In this document: positions 1 through 5,275 of the stretch, piece by piece
Layout of the letters: each line of letters opens with the position of its first letter
How positions within the stretch are numbered: the stretch's first letter is position 1
NCBI GenBank assembly: GCA_027065835.1
Contig: JAMONK010000122.1
Span: 1-5,275, forward strand
DNA length: 5,275 bases
Reading direction: 5' to 3'
DNA from: Thermococcus sp.
GTDB lineage: Archaea; Methanobacteriota_B; Thermococci; Thermococcales; Thermococcaceae
Notes under the pieces: model-generated
The model's input: the letters and a program-made list of their open reading frames with translations, nothing else
The model's database searches: none
Told to the model about the DNA's origin: nothing
Made by a program: the position numbers and the translations under genes

Positions 1-731
1 GCGACATGGGATTTGATGTCGTTCACCTCAACCTGCACAAGACCTTCTCGACGCCCCATGGAGGAGGTGGACCCGGAAGCGGGCCCGTTGGAGTCAAGGA
101 CTTCCTCAAGGACTACCTGCCGGTTCCGCTGGTGGGCTACGACGAGGAGAGTGACCGCTACTACCTCGACTACAACGTTCCCAAGAGCATAGGCAAGGTG
201 AAGGAACTCTACGGCAACTTCGCGGTCATGGTGAGGGCGCTGGTTTACCTCAAGGTCATGGGCAGGGACGGGCTCAGGGAGGCCAGTGAAGTGGCCGTCC
301 TAAACGCCAACTATCTGACCCGGAAGCTGCTGGGGACCAAAGGCTACGAGTTGCCGGGCAAGCAGCTGAGGAAGCACGAGACCGTCTTCTCGGCCGAGCC
401 CATGAAGAAGGATACCGGAGTTAAAGCCCTGGACGTGGCCAAGAGGCTCCTCGACTTCGGAATGCACGCACCGACCATCTACTTCCCGCTGATAGTCCAC
501 GAGGCCCTAATGATAGAGCCAACGGAGACCGTGAGCAGGGAGGAACTCGACGCGTACGTCGAGGCCCTCAAGAGGATAAGCGAGGAGGCCTACAGCAACC
601 CAGAGGTAGTCAAGGGTGCACCGCACAACGCGGCGATCAAGCGGGTGGATGATGTTCTAGCTGTGAAGAAACCGGTAATAACCTGGCGTATGTACAGAGA
701 ACTGCAGGAGAAGGAGGAGGTCGATTATTGA
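1..731 (+). CDS. gcvPB: Glycine dehydrogenase (decarboxylating) subunit 2, C-terminal part (P-protein of the glycine cleavage system)
   Basis: This is the PLP-dependent P-protein beta subunit. With subunit 1 (GcvPA) it decarboxylates glycine and passes the aminomethyl group to the lipoyl arm of GcvH in the cytoplasm. The reading frame is open from base 3 to a TGA at 729-731, giving 242 residues. The family is usually about 500 residues, so roughly the N-terminal half lies outside the window. Near the left edge sits the PLP-binding motif LNLHKTFSTPHGGGGPGSG; its lysine, codon 39-41, is expected to form the Schiff base, and the glycine-rich loop follows. The C-terminal domain carries the typical HAPTIYFPL and APHNAA segments and looks complete. 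The ATG at base 6 is an internal methionine, not the start. No frameshift is seen. An inverted repeat covers the stop codon, and a tRNA promoter follows 35 bases on, so this is probably the last gene of its transcript. Confidence 0.95.
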   Translation, partial: DMGFDVVHLNLHKTFSTPHGGGGPGSGPVGVKDFLKDYLPVPLVGYDEESDRYYLDYNVPKSIGKVKELYGNFAVMVRALVYLKVMGRDGLREASEVAVLNANYLTRKLLGTKGYELPGKQLRKHETVFSAEPMKKDTGVKALDVAKRLLDFGMHAPTIYFPLIVHEALMIEPTETVSREELDAYVEALKRISEEAYSNPEVVKGAPHNAAIKRVDDVLAVKKPVITWRMYRELQEKEEVDY

Positions 732-739
732 CTTCCTCC
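713..739 (+). other. 10-bp inverted repeat across the gcvPB stop codon (possible 3'-end hairpin)
   Basis: GGAGGAGGTC at 713-722 can pair with GACTTCCTCC at 730-739: ten base pairs, one of them G-U, around a 7-nt loop. The TGA stop (729-731) lies at the loop/stem junction. The downstream sequence is only weakly T-rich, so a bacterial-style terminator is not clear. A 3'-end stabilising or termination-assisting hairpin is an inference. The left arm is coding sequence (glutamate codons), so coincidence from GAG repeats is possible. Confidence 0.4.
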
Positions 740-766
740 ACCTCATAATTTCTCGCCGTGACCCGA

Positions 767-781
767 CGAAAACTTTATAAT
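767..781 (+). promoter_or_regulatory. Archaeal BRE/TATA promoter of tRNA-Thr
   Basis: An A-rich BRE-like element, CGAAAAC (767-773), is followed directly by the TATA box TTTATAAT (774-781). The box centre is about 27 bases before the first base of the tRNA, the normal spacing to an archaeal start site, so the primary transcript should carry little or no 5' leader. Confidence 0.8.
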
Positions 782-804
782 CTACCCCACGGCTTTTAGA
801 CCGT

Positions 805-881
805 GCCCCGGTAGCCTAGCCTGGCGGGGCGGCGGACTTGTAATCCGCCGGTCGCGGGTTCAAATCCCGCCCGGGGCTCCA
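805..881 (+). tRNA. tRNA-Thr (anticodon UGU)
   Basis: A complete cloverleaf can be folded. The acceptor stem GCCCCGG (805-811) pairs perfectly with CCGGGGC (871-877). The D-arm starts at G814. The anticodon stem GCGGA/TCCGC (832-836, 844-848) encloses anticodon TGT at 839-841. The T-stem GCGGG/CCCGC encloses loop TTCAAAT. The discriminator is T878, as expected for archaeal threonine tRNAs, and CCA is encoded at 879-881. There is no intron. It reads ACA and probably other ACN threonine codons. It has its own promoter just upstream. Confidence 0.96.
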
Positions 882-898
882 TTTCAGTCGCAGGGTCC

Positions 899-927
899 AG
901 TCCAACAAGCGGGAAGTTGGACTTCCC
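899..927 (+). repeat. Two overlapping, mutually exclusive hairpins downstream of tRNA-Thr
   Basis: Hairpin A pairs AGTCCAAC (899-906) with GTTGGACT (916-923), a perfect 8-bp stem with a 9-nt loop. Hairpin B pairs GGGAAGT (911-917) with ACTTCCC (921-927), a perfect 7-bp stem with a 3-nt loop. They share bases 911-923, so only one can form at a time. They begin 18 nt after tRNA-Thr ends. The pairing is seen directly; a role in tRNA 3'-end formation, or as a protein site ahead of the next promoter, is inferred. Confidence 0.5.
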
Positions 928-939
928 ATGCGTTCCCAT
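923..939 (+). repeat. Direct repeat of TTCCCAT with 10-bp period upstream of the tRNA-Asn promoter
   Basis: TTCCCAT occurs at 923-929 and again at 933-939, exactly one helical turn apart, ending 13 bases before the TATA box of the tRNA-Asn promoter. Helically phased repeats just upstream of BRE are a plausible place for an archaeal activator, but two 7-mers could be chance. Confidence 0.3.
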
Positions 940-944
940 CATCA

Positions 945-960
945 CCGTAAGATTTATAAA
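945..960 (+). promoter_or_regulatory. Archaeal BRE/TATA promoter of the tRNA-Asn / tRNA-CAU pair
   Basis: The TATA box TTTATAAA is at 953-960, preceded by a purine-rich BRE-like stretch ending GTAAGA. Its centre is about 33 bases before tRNA-Asn, predicting a start near 981-983 and a short leader of about 8 nt for RNase P to remove. The 5-nt gap between the two tRNAs has no room for a second promoter, so both should be transcribed from here. Confidence 0.78.
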
Positions 961-989
961 CGCGCCCAGTATTCCCTACATTGGGTCGT

Positions 990-1065
990 GCCGCCGTAGC
1001 TTAGTTGGTAGAGCGCCGGACTGTTAATCCGGCGGTCCCCGGTTCGAGTCCGGGCGGCGGCGCCA
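990..1065 (+). tRNA. tRNA-Asn (anticodon GUU)
   Basis: The acceptor stem GCCGCCG (990-996) pairs perfectly with CGGCGGC (1055-1061). D-stem GCTT/GAGC, anticodon stem CCGGA/TCCGG (1016-1020, 1028-1032) with anticodon GTT at 1023-1025, and T-stem CCCGG/CCGGG around loop TTCGAGT all form. The discriminator is G1062 and CCA is encoded at 1063-1065. It has no intron. It decodes AAC and AAU. The next tRNA begins five bases later. Confidence 0.96.
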
Positions 1066-1070
1066 TCAAT

Positions 1071-1148
1071 GGGCCCGTAGCTCAGCCTGGTCAGAGCGCG
1101 CGGCTCATAACCGCGTGGTCGGGGGTTCGAAGCCCCCCGGGCCCACCA
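1071..1148 (+). tRNA. tRNA with CAU anticodon, probably tRNA-Ile2 (agmatidine-modified), otherwise elongator tRNA-Met
   Basis: A complete cloverleaf is present. Acceptor GGGCCCG (1071-1077) pairs with CGGGCCC (1138-1144); D-stem GCTC/GAGC; anticodon stem CGCGG/CCGCG with CAT at 1106-1108; T-stem GGGGG/CCCCC with loop TTCGAAG; discriminator A1145; encoded CCA 1146-1148. It is not an initiator: position 1-72 is G-C, not A-U, and the anticodon stem lacks the GGG/CCC triple. The acceptor stem and D-arm resemble archaeal tRNA-Ile(GAU) as I recall it. Elongator tRNA-Met in this order commonly has a GCC-type acceptor and, as I recall, an intron, which is absent here. That favours tRNA-Ile2, whose C34 is converted to agmatidine by TiaS so that it reads AUA. 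The tRNA call is firm; the amino acid is an inference. Confidence 0.93.
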
Positions 1149-1153
1149 TTGCA

Positions 1154-1173
1154 AACTTTTCTGACGAAAAGTT
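1154..1173 (+). terminator. Perfect 8-bp hairpin with T-tract just after the tRNA pair (putative termination or processing element)
   Basis: AACTTTTC (1154-1161) and GAAAAGTT (1166-1173) form a perfect 8-bp inverted repeat around loop TGAC, starting 6 nt after the encoded CCA. The four T's at 1157-1160 are the first T-run after the tRNA and would suit archaeal U-tract termination by themselves. No long T-run follows the hairpin, so the structure may act as a protein site or processing element instead. Confidence 0.4.
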
Positions 1174-1397
1174 CGACCAAAAGATTGTGATTCTCCTATG
1201 TGTGCCCGAGCAGTGCACGACTAATTTCTGCCCCTTTGGGTAAGAAAGCCAGTTTGAACTTCGAACTATCACTGAGTGCTTATAATCCTTTCCCGAGACG
1301 TCTGAACAGATGAGTACATTAGCGTAACTTTTCGGCATTGAAACCGGTTCTTAAACTTTACGCAACCGATATAAACCCCTGTGGGCCAGATACTACT
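1174..1397 (+). other. Intergenic region without a supported gene; contains TATA-like boxes and a palindrome
   Basis: No convincing protein gene is visible on either strand. TATA-like boxes occur at 1279-1286 (CTTATAAT) and 1368-1375 (GATATAAA), upstream of the stronger box at 1405. An 8-bp palindrome AGACGTCT lies at 1296-1303 and a near-palindrome GTTTGAA/TTCGAAC at 1252-1266. AACTTTTCG at 1326-1334 is complementary to CGAAAAGTT at 1165-1173. A five-codon ATG...TAA mini-frame at 1310-1327 lies where the first TATA-like box would start transcription. The stretch could be a long regulatory leader, a small RNA or simple spacer; the sequence does not decide. Confidence 0.4.
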
Positions 1398-1412
1398 CGA
1401 AAAGCTTATATA
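1398..1412 (+). promoter_or_regulatory. Archaeal BRE/TATA promoter of the rpoH-rpoB-rpoA1 operon
   Basis: A BRE-like element CGAAAAG (1398-1404) abuts the TATA box CTTATATA (1405-1412). This is the best archaeal promoter match before the operon and predicts a start near 1432-1437. The resulting leader to the GTG start of rpoH would be about 40 nt and would hold the AAGGGGG ribosome site. Confidence 0.82.
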
Positions 1413-1460
1413 CCCAAACTTGCAGGTGGGAGGTAGTGGTAATCGTTCTTGAAAAATGTT

Positions 1461-1467
1461 AAGGGGG
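1461..1467 (+). promoter_or_regulatory. Ribosome binding site supporting the GTG start of rpoH
   Basis: AAGGGGG sits 9 bases before GTG 1477 and can pair, with G-U wobble, with the CCUCC end of archaeal 16S rRNA. The in-frame ATG at 1456 lies upstream of it, so this site can only serve the GTG. It is the local evidence for choosing that start. Confidence 0.6.
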
Positions 1468-1476
1468 CAATTCTCG

Positions 1477-1725
1477 GTGGCGACGAAAAAAGAGTTTAAC
1501 ATATTTGATCATGAGCTAGTTCCCGAGCACAGGGTTCTCAGCGAGGAGGAGAAAGATGAGCTCCTCAGGAGTTATCGTATCAGAATCTCCCAGCTCCCAC
1601 AGATCAAAGCCTCGGACCCTGCGGTTGTTGCTCTTGGCGCAAAGCCCGGTGACGTTATAGAGATAAAGAGAAAGAGCCCAACGGCAGGCAGCTATTACTA
1701 CTACAGGCTTGTCGTGGAGGATTGA
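1477..1725 (+). CDS. rpoH: DNA-directed RNA polymerase subunit H (Rpb5-like)
   Basis: This small archaeal RNA polymerase subunit corresponds to the C-terminal assembly domain of eukaryotic Rpb5. It docks on the largest subunit in the lower-jaw region. The 82-residue protein has the family hallmarks [15 protein letters not shown], then [21 protein letters not shown], and the C-terminal tail [18 protein letters not shown] start it at GTG 1477 (reading MATKKEF), because that gives the usual length of about 82 residues and has AAGGGGG 9 nt upstream. An in-frame ATG at 1456 would add MLRGQFS, which I do not recognise from the family. It is the first gene of the operon, 15 nt before rpoB, and is driven by the BRE/TATA promoter at 1398-1412. 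The identity is secure; only the start is uncertain. Confidence 0.95.
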   Translation: MATKKEFNIFDHELVPEHRVLSEEEKDELLRSYRIRISQLPQIKASDPAVVALGAKPGDVIEIKRKSPTAGSYYYYRLVVED

Positions 1726-1729
1726 TTCT

Positions 1730-1736
1730 GGGGTGA
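1730..1736 (+). promoter_or_regulatory. Ribosome binding site of rpoB
   Basis: GGGGTGA lies in the 15-nt rpoH-rpoB gap, 4 bases before ATG 1741, and matches the archaeal GGAGGTGATC consensus well. It supports that ATG as the start and independent initiation on the shared transcript. Confidence 0.75.
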
Positions 1737-1740
1737 GATT

Positions 1741-4700
1741 ATGAGAGGACCGACCGTTGTGGATGTTAATCCAGATGATCTCTGGGTTGTTATGGAGGCG
1801 TACTGGAAGGAGAAGGGATTCGTACGGCAGCACCTTGACTCTTACAACGCTTTTATTGATCATGGCCTGCAGGAGGTCATAAATGAATTCGGCGGTGTCA
1901 AGCCGGATATCCCGGACTTCGAGGTCAGATTCGGAAAGATACGCATGGGGGAGCCCGAATTCCAGGAGGCACAGGGACAGAGAAAGCCACTGTACCCCAT
2001 GGACGCCCGCATGAGGAACCTCACCTATTCGGCTCCCGTGTACCTGGAGCTTATACCCGTTGTAAACGGCGTTGAGCAGGAGAAAGTGGAGTCGCGCATT
2101 GGAGAGCTTCCCATAATGCTGAAATCAAAGGCATGCAGGCTCTACGGCCTCAGCGACGAGGAACTGGTGAAGATGGGGGAGGACCCGAAGGATCCCGGGG
2201 GGTACTTCATCATAAACGGTTCTGAAAGGGTTATCGTGTCCATTGAAGATCTGGCCCCCAACAAGACCCTCGTGGAGAGGGATGAGAGACAGAACAAAGT
2301 CGTTGCCAAGGTATTCTCATACCGGCACGGCTATCGTGCTCTCATAACCGTCGAAAGGAAAAAGGACGGTATCCTGTACGTCAACATCCCCAACGTTCCA
2401 AAGGCGGTTAAGTTCATCTACGTCATGCGTGCGCTGGGTCTTGAGAGCGATAAGGAGATAGTTGAGGCCGTTAGTGATGACCCAAGGATACAGCAGGTTC
2501 TGTTCGAGAACCTTGAGGATGCCGGCGATATAAACAACAAGGAGGAGGCACTCGATTATATAGGTAAGCTCTCCCTCCCAGGCCAGCCAAAGGAGTACAG
2601 GCTCAGAAGGGCCGAACACATAGTGGACAACAACCTCCTGCCGCACATGGGGGTTGAAGAAACGGACAGGAAGGCAAAAGCGTACTACCTCGGCATGATG
2701 GCCCTGAAGGTTCTGGAACTGTCCCTCGGCCTCCGTGGCGAGGACGACAAGGATCACTACGCCAATAAGAGGCTTAAACTGGCAGGGGATCTCTTAAAAG
2801 ACCTCTTCCGTGTCGCCTTCGGTCAGCTTGTGAAGGACATGCAGTACCAGATGACCAAGACGTACCAGAGGAAGGGTGAGCGCTACACCTTCGAGAACGT
2901 CCAGCGCTTCGTGAGAAACTCAATAAGACCGGACGTCCTCAGCGAGAGGATCGAGCACGCCCTAGCAACCGGTGCGTGGCCCGGCGGAAGGACCGGTGTG
3001 AGCCAGTTGCTCGACAGAACCAACTACATGTCAACCCTCTCCCACCTCAGGCGTGTGACGTCCCCCCTCAGCAGGGAGCAGCCTCACTTCGAGGCCCGTG
3101 ATCTTCATGGAACCCACTGGGGAAGGATCTGCCCGACCGAGACGCCTGAAGGTCCGAACTGTGGTCTGGTTAAGAACCTGGCGCTGATGTCCCAGATAAC
3201 CACCGGAATCCCCGAGGAGGAAGCCAGGAAGTACCTGGGGGTACTGGGGGTTATTCCGATCGAGGAAAGGAGGCCAAACCCCGAACTCTGGCGTGTGTAC
3301 CTGAACGGTGTGTTAATCGGAACCGTGGAGGACGGCAGGAGTCTCGTAAAGAGGGTACGCGAGGACAGACGCAGCGGCAGGATCAGCGACGCCGTCAACG
3401 TTGCGGCGTACGAGGATGAGGAAGTCAAGGAAATCTACGTCAACAGTGACGATGGTAGGGTAAGAAGGCCCTTGATCATTGTCGAAAACGGGGAACCGAG
3501 GCTCACCCGTGAGCACGTTGAGGGGATAAAAGACGGAACCCTAACGTGGAGCGACCTCGTTAAGATGGGTGTCATTGAATACCTCGACGCCGAAGAGGAG
3601 GAGAACGCCCTTGTAGCAACCTGGCCCTGGGAGGTCACGGAGGAACACACCCACCTGGAGCTCATGCCGGCCGCGATACTCGGTATTCCGGCTTCACTCG
3701 TTCCCTACCCGGAGCACAACGCCGCACCGCGTAACACCTACGGTGCAGGTATGGCCAAGCAGAGCCTCGGTCTCGGCTGGTCGAACTTCCGCCTGCGCGT
3801 TGATACCCGCGGCCACCTCATGCACTACCCGCAGGTTCCGCTCGTCAACTCAAGGATAATGAAGGCGGTTGGCTTCGAGGAAAGGCCGGCCGGTCAGAAC
3901 TTCGTCGTTGCCGTCCTGAGCTACGGCGGGTACAACATGGAAGATGCCATCATCATGAACAAGGCATCCATAGAGCGCGGACTCGGCAGAACAACATTCT
4001 TCAGAACTTACGAGGCGGAAGAAAAGCGCTACCTCGGCGGCCAGACCGACCGCTTTGAGGTCCCGGACCCGACCATCCAGGGCTACCTAGGTGAGAAATA
4101 CTACAGGCACCTGGATGAAGACGGTATAATCTTTCCGGAGTCAAAGGTCACCGGTAAGGACGTCCTAGTCGGAAGAACCTCCCCCCCAAGGTTCCTTGAG
4201 GAGCAGAGTGGTCTTGGCGGGATAATACTGCAGGAGAGGAGGGAAACCAGTATAGCCGTAAGACCAAGCGAGCACGGGATCGTTGATAAGGTCATCATAA
4301 CCGAGACCGGCGACGGAACAAAGCTCGTCAAGGTGACCACCAGAGATCTGCGCATTCCGGAATTCGGTGACAAATTCGCCTCAAGGCACGGGCAGAAGGG
4401 AGTTATAGGCCTCATAGTCCCGCAGGAGGACATGCCGTGGACCGAGAATGGCATCGTTCCCGACCTTATCGTCAACCCGCACGGTATCCCAAGCCGTATG
4501 ACCGTCGGACAGCTCATAGAGGCCATCGGTGGGAAGGTTGCCTCACTCAAGGGCAGACGCGTTGACGGTACCGCCTTCATCGGCGAGCCGGAGGAGAGGC
4601 TCAGAAAGGAGCTTGAGGAGCTGGGATTCAAGCACAGTGGAAGAGAGGTCATGTACGACGGCATAACCGGAAGGAGACTTGAGGCTGATGTGTTCGTCGG

Positions 4701-5103
4701 TGTCATCTACTACCAGAGGCTCCACCACATGGTCGCCGACAAGATGCACGCAAGGAGCAGGGGTCCGGTGCAGGTTCTCACCAAGCAGCCGACGGAGGGA
4801 AGGGCCAGGGAAGGTGGTCTCAGGTTCGGTGAGATGGAGCGCGACGTTCTCATCGGCCACGGGGCGGCGATGCTGCTCATAGAGAGACTGCTCGAGGAGA
4901 GCGATAAGTCAGAGGTGTGGGTCTGCGAGAACTGCGGCCACCTGGCGATAGAGGACAAACGCAGGGGTAAAGTCTACTGTCCGGTGTGCGGGGAAGAGGA
5001 GAGAATAAGCAGGGTGGAAATGAGCTACGCCTTCAAACTACTGCTGGACGAGCTGAAGGCTATGGTGATAAGACCTTCCCTCAAGCTGAAGGACAGGGTG
5101 TGA
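1741..5103 (+). CDS. rpoB: DNA-directed RNA polymerase subunit B (second-largest, Rpb2/beta-like), unsplit form
   Basis: This is the 1120-residue second-largest catalytic subunit of archaeal RNA polymerase. In order: N-terminal protrusion with [21 protein letters not shown] (from 151); fork region with [18 protein letters not shown] (409-426) and the invariant [13 protein letters not shown] (464-476); hybrid-binding region with [20 protein letters not shown] (660-679) and [10 protein letters not shown] (731-740), whose E734-D735 match the bacterial beta acidic pair near the second metal; then [12 protein letters not shown] (876-887), whose K878 and K886 match E. coli K1065 and K1073. The C-terminal clamp part carries [20 protein letters not shown] and a zinc site C1062, C1065, C1080, C1083. 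Methanogens and halophiles split this protein into B'' and B'; here it is continuous, as in Thermococcales. Length and start agree with the family. Tandem stops TGA TAG end it, and rpoA1 follows 5 nt later. No missing residues or frameshifts are seen. Confidence 0.99.
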   Translation: MRGPTVVDVNPDDLWVVMEAYWKEKGFVRQHLDSYNAFIDHGLQEVINEFGGVKPDIPDFEVRFGKIRMGEPEFQEAQGQRKPLYPMDARMRNLTYSAPVYLELIPVVNGVEQEKVESRIGELPIMLKSKACRLYGLSDEELVKMGEDPKDPGGYFIINGSERVIVSIEDLAPNKTLVERDERQNKVVAKVFSYRHGYRALITVERKKDGILYVNIPNVPKAVKFIYVMRALGLESDKEIVEAVSDDPRIQQVLFENLEDAGDINNKEEALDYIGKLSLPGQPKEYRLRRAEHIVDNNLLPHMGVEETDRKAKAYYLGMMALKVLELSLGLRGEDDKDHYANKRLKLAGDLLKDLFRVAFGQLVKDMQYQMTKTYQRKGERYTFENVQRFVRNSIRPDVLSERIEHALATGAWPGGRTGVSQLLDRTNYMSTLSHLRRVTSPLSREQPHFEARDLHGTHWGRICPTETPEGPNCGLVKNLALMSQITTGIPEEEARKYLGVLGVIPIEERRPNPELWRVYLNGVLIGTVEDGRSLVKRVREDRRSGRISDAVNVAAYEDEEVKEIYVNSDDGRVRRPLIIVENGEPRLTREHVEGIKDGTLTWSDLVKMGVIEYLDAEEEENALVATWPWEVTEEHTHLELMPAAILGIPASLVPYPEHNAAPRNTYGAGMAKQSLGLGWSNFRLRVDTRGHLMHYPQVPLVNSRIMKAVGFEERPAGQNFVVAVLSYGGYNMEDAIIMNKASIERGLGRTTFFRTYEAEEKRYLGGQTDRFEVPDPTIQGYLGEKYYRHLDEDGIIFPESKVTGKDVLVGRTSPPRFLEEQSGLGGIILQERRETSIAVRPSEHGIVDKVIITETGDGTKLVKVTTRDLRIPEFGDKFASRHGQKGVIGLIVPQEDMPWTENGIVPDLIVNPHGIPSRMTVGQLIEAIGGKVASLKGRRVDGTAFIGEPEERLRKELEELGFKHSGREVMYDGITGRRLEADVFVGVIYYQRLHHMVADKMHARSRGPVQVLTKQPTEGRAREGGLRFGEMERDVLIGHGAAMLLIERLLEESDKSEVWVCENCGHLAIEDKRRGKVYCPVCGEEERISRVEMSYAFKLLLDELKAMVIRPSLKLKDRV

Positions 5104-5104
5104 T
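5096..5104 (+). promoter_or_regulatory. Ribosome binding site of rpoA1, overlapping the rpoB stop
   Basis: GGGTGTGAT overlaps the end of rpoB and its TGA stop and resembles the archaeal GGAGGTGAT consensus. It is 4 nt from ATG 5109 and 13 nt from ATG 5118, so spacing favours the first ATG. The overlap suggests translational coupling. Confidence 0.55.
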
Positions 5105-5108
5105 AGCC

Positions 5109-5275
5109 ATGGGATCCATGAAAAAGGTTATCGGAAGTATTGAGTTTGGAATCCTCTCACCGCAGGAAATCAGAAAGATGAGCGCGGCCGAGATAACCGT
5201 TCCCGATACCTACGACGATGACGGTTACCCGATCGAAGGAGGTCTCATGGACAAACGCCTCGGTGTCATCGATCC
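5109..5275 (+). CDS. rpoA1: DNA-directed RNA polymerase subunit A' (largest subunit, N-terminal part), partial
   Basis: This is the beginning of the A' subunit, which with A'' forms the equivalent of Rpb1/beta-prime and carries the catalytic metal site. Only 55 complete codons fall inside the window. They read [20 protein letters not shown], then [17 protein letters not shown] and [12 protein letters not shown], a clear match to the conserved N-terminus of archaeal A'. The zinc-binding clamp and the NADFDGD catalytic motif lie beyond the edge. I start at ATG 5109 (MGSMKK) for its ribosome site at 4 nt spacing; ATG 5118 (MKKVIG) matches the start I recall from Pyrococcus and is a real alternative. 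The gap to rpoB is 5 nt, so it is in the same operon and probably translationally coupled. Confidence 0.96.
   Translation, partial: MGSMKKVIGSIEFGILSPQEIRKMSAAEITVPDTYDDDGYPIEGGLMDKRLGVID

Noticed and set aside
954..1190. Open frames across tRNA-Asn and the CAU tRNA on both strands, including minus-strand peptides with the GFEPPTTRL and RTRTGDRRINSPALYQLSYG patterns
   Set aside because: These are well-known artefact translations of tRNA genes that recur in databases as spurious proteins. The tRNA cloverleaves explain the sequence completely.
1202..1218. GTGTGC/GTGCAC weak inverted repeat in the leader region
   Set aside because: The stem is only six pairs, two of them G-U, with a 7-nt loop; too weak to separate from chance.
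1269..1502. 77-codon minus-strand frame over the rpoH promoter and start
   Set aside because: It covers the BRE/TATA promoter and the rpoH start, has no ribosome site or recognisable motif, and fits a chance frame in spacer DNA.
2473..2479. GTGATGA C-box match on the + strand inside rpoB
   Set aside because: It encodes Ser-Asp-Asp in a normal stretch of RpoB and has no D box at guide-RNA distance. Such a 7-mer is expected about once by chance in a window of this size.
2317..3665. Other minus-strand open frames inside rpoB
   Set aside because: They are shadows of the rpoB frame with no recognisable domains; rpoB is intact and accounts for the conservation.
4101..4706. 201-codon minus-strand open frame inside rpoB
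   Set aside because: It lies wholly opposite the most conserved part of rpoB and is serine/leucine/proline-rich, as expected from the reverse of GC-rich archaeal codons. It has no independent signals.
1..5275. CRISPR arrays, insertion sequences, transposases, toxin-antitoxin or defence genes, inteins in rpoB or rpoA1
   Set aside because: No regularly spaced repeats, terminal inverted repeats or mobile-element proteins are present. RpoB aligns continuously through its conserved motifs with no intein splice junctions, and the visible part of rpoA1 is uninterrupted.

Overview
The window comes from a hyperthermophilic euryarchaeon, most likely a Thermococcus or close relative in the Thermococcales. 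The RNA polymerase proteins read like those recalled for Pyrococcus and Thermococcus, and RpoB is one uninterrupted chain, whereas methanogens and halophiles split it into B'' and B'. Promoters are archaeal BRE/TATA boxes, and all three tRNAs have GC-rich, almost fully Watson-Crick stems with an encoded CCA. The species cannot be fixed without a database comparison.

Layout, all genes on the + strand: (1) 1-731, the C-terminal half of glycine dehydrogenase subunit 2 (gcvPB), cut by the left edge, with a strong inverted repeat over its stop codon. (2) 732-1148, three tRNA genes. tRNA-Thr(UGU) has its own promoter. tRNA-Asn(GUU) and a CAU-anticodon tRNA lie 5 nt apart behind a second promoter. 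The CAU tRNA has the body expected of isoleucine tRNA and is probably tRNA-Ile2, not tRNA-Met. (3) 1149-1455, about 300 nt without a protein gene, holding a perfect hairpin, several TATA-like elements and the main promoter of the polymerase operon. (4) 1477-5275, the start of that operon: rpoH, rpoB and the first 55 codons of rpoA1 (A'), tightly packed with a ribosome binding site before each gene.

The operon supplies three subunits of the single archaeal RNA polymerase: H (Rpb5-like), B (second-largest, Rpb2-like) and A' (largest subunit, Rpb1-like, cut by the right edge). The upstream tRNAs serve translation. The glycine cleavage gene is an unrelated metabolic neighbour that probably belongs to a transcription unit ending before tRNA-Thr.

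This is a core, conserved region and I found no undescribed protein system in it. The points worth a second look are non-coding: the identity of the CAU tRNA, two mutually exclusive hairpins between tRNA-Thr and tRNA-Asn, the inverted repeat over the gcvPB stop, and the long, motif-rich leader before rpoH.
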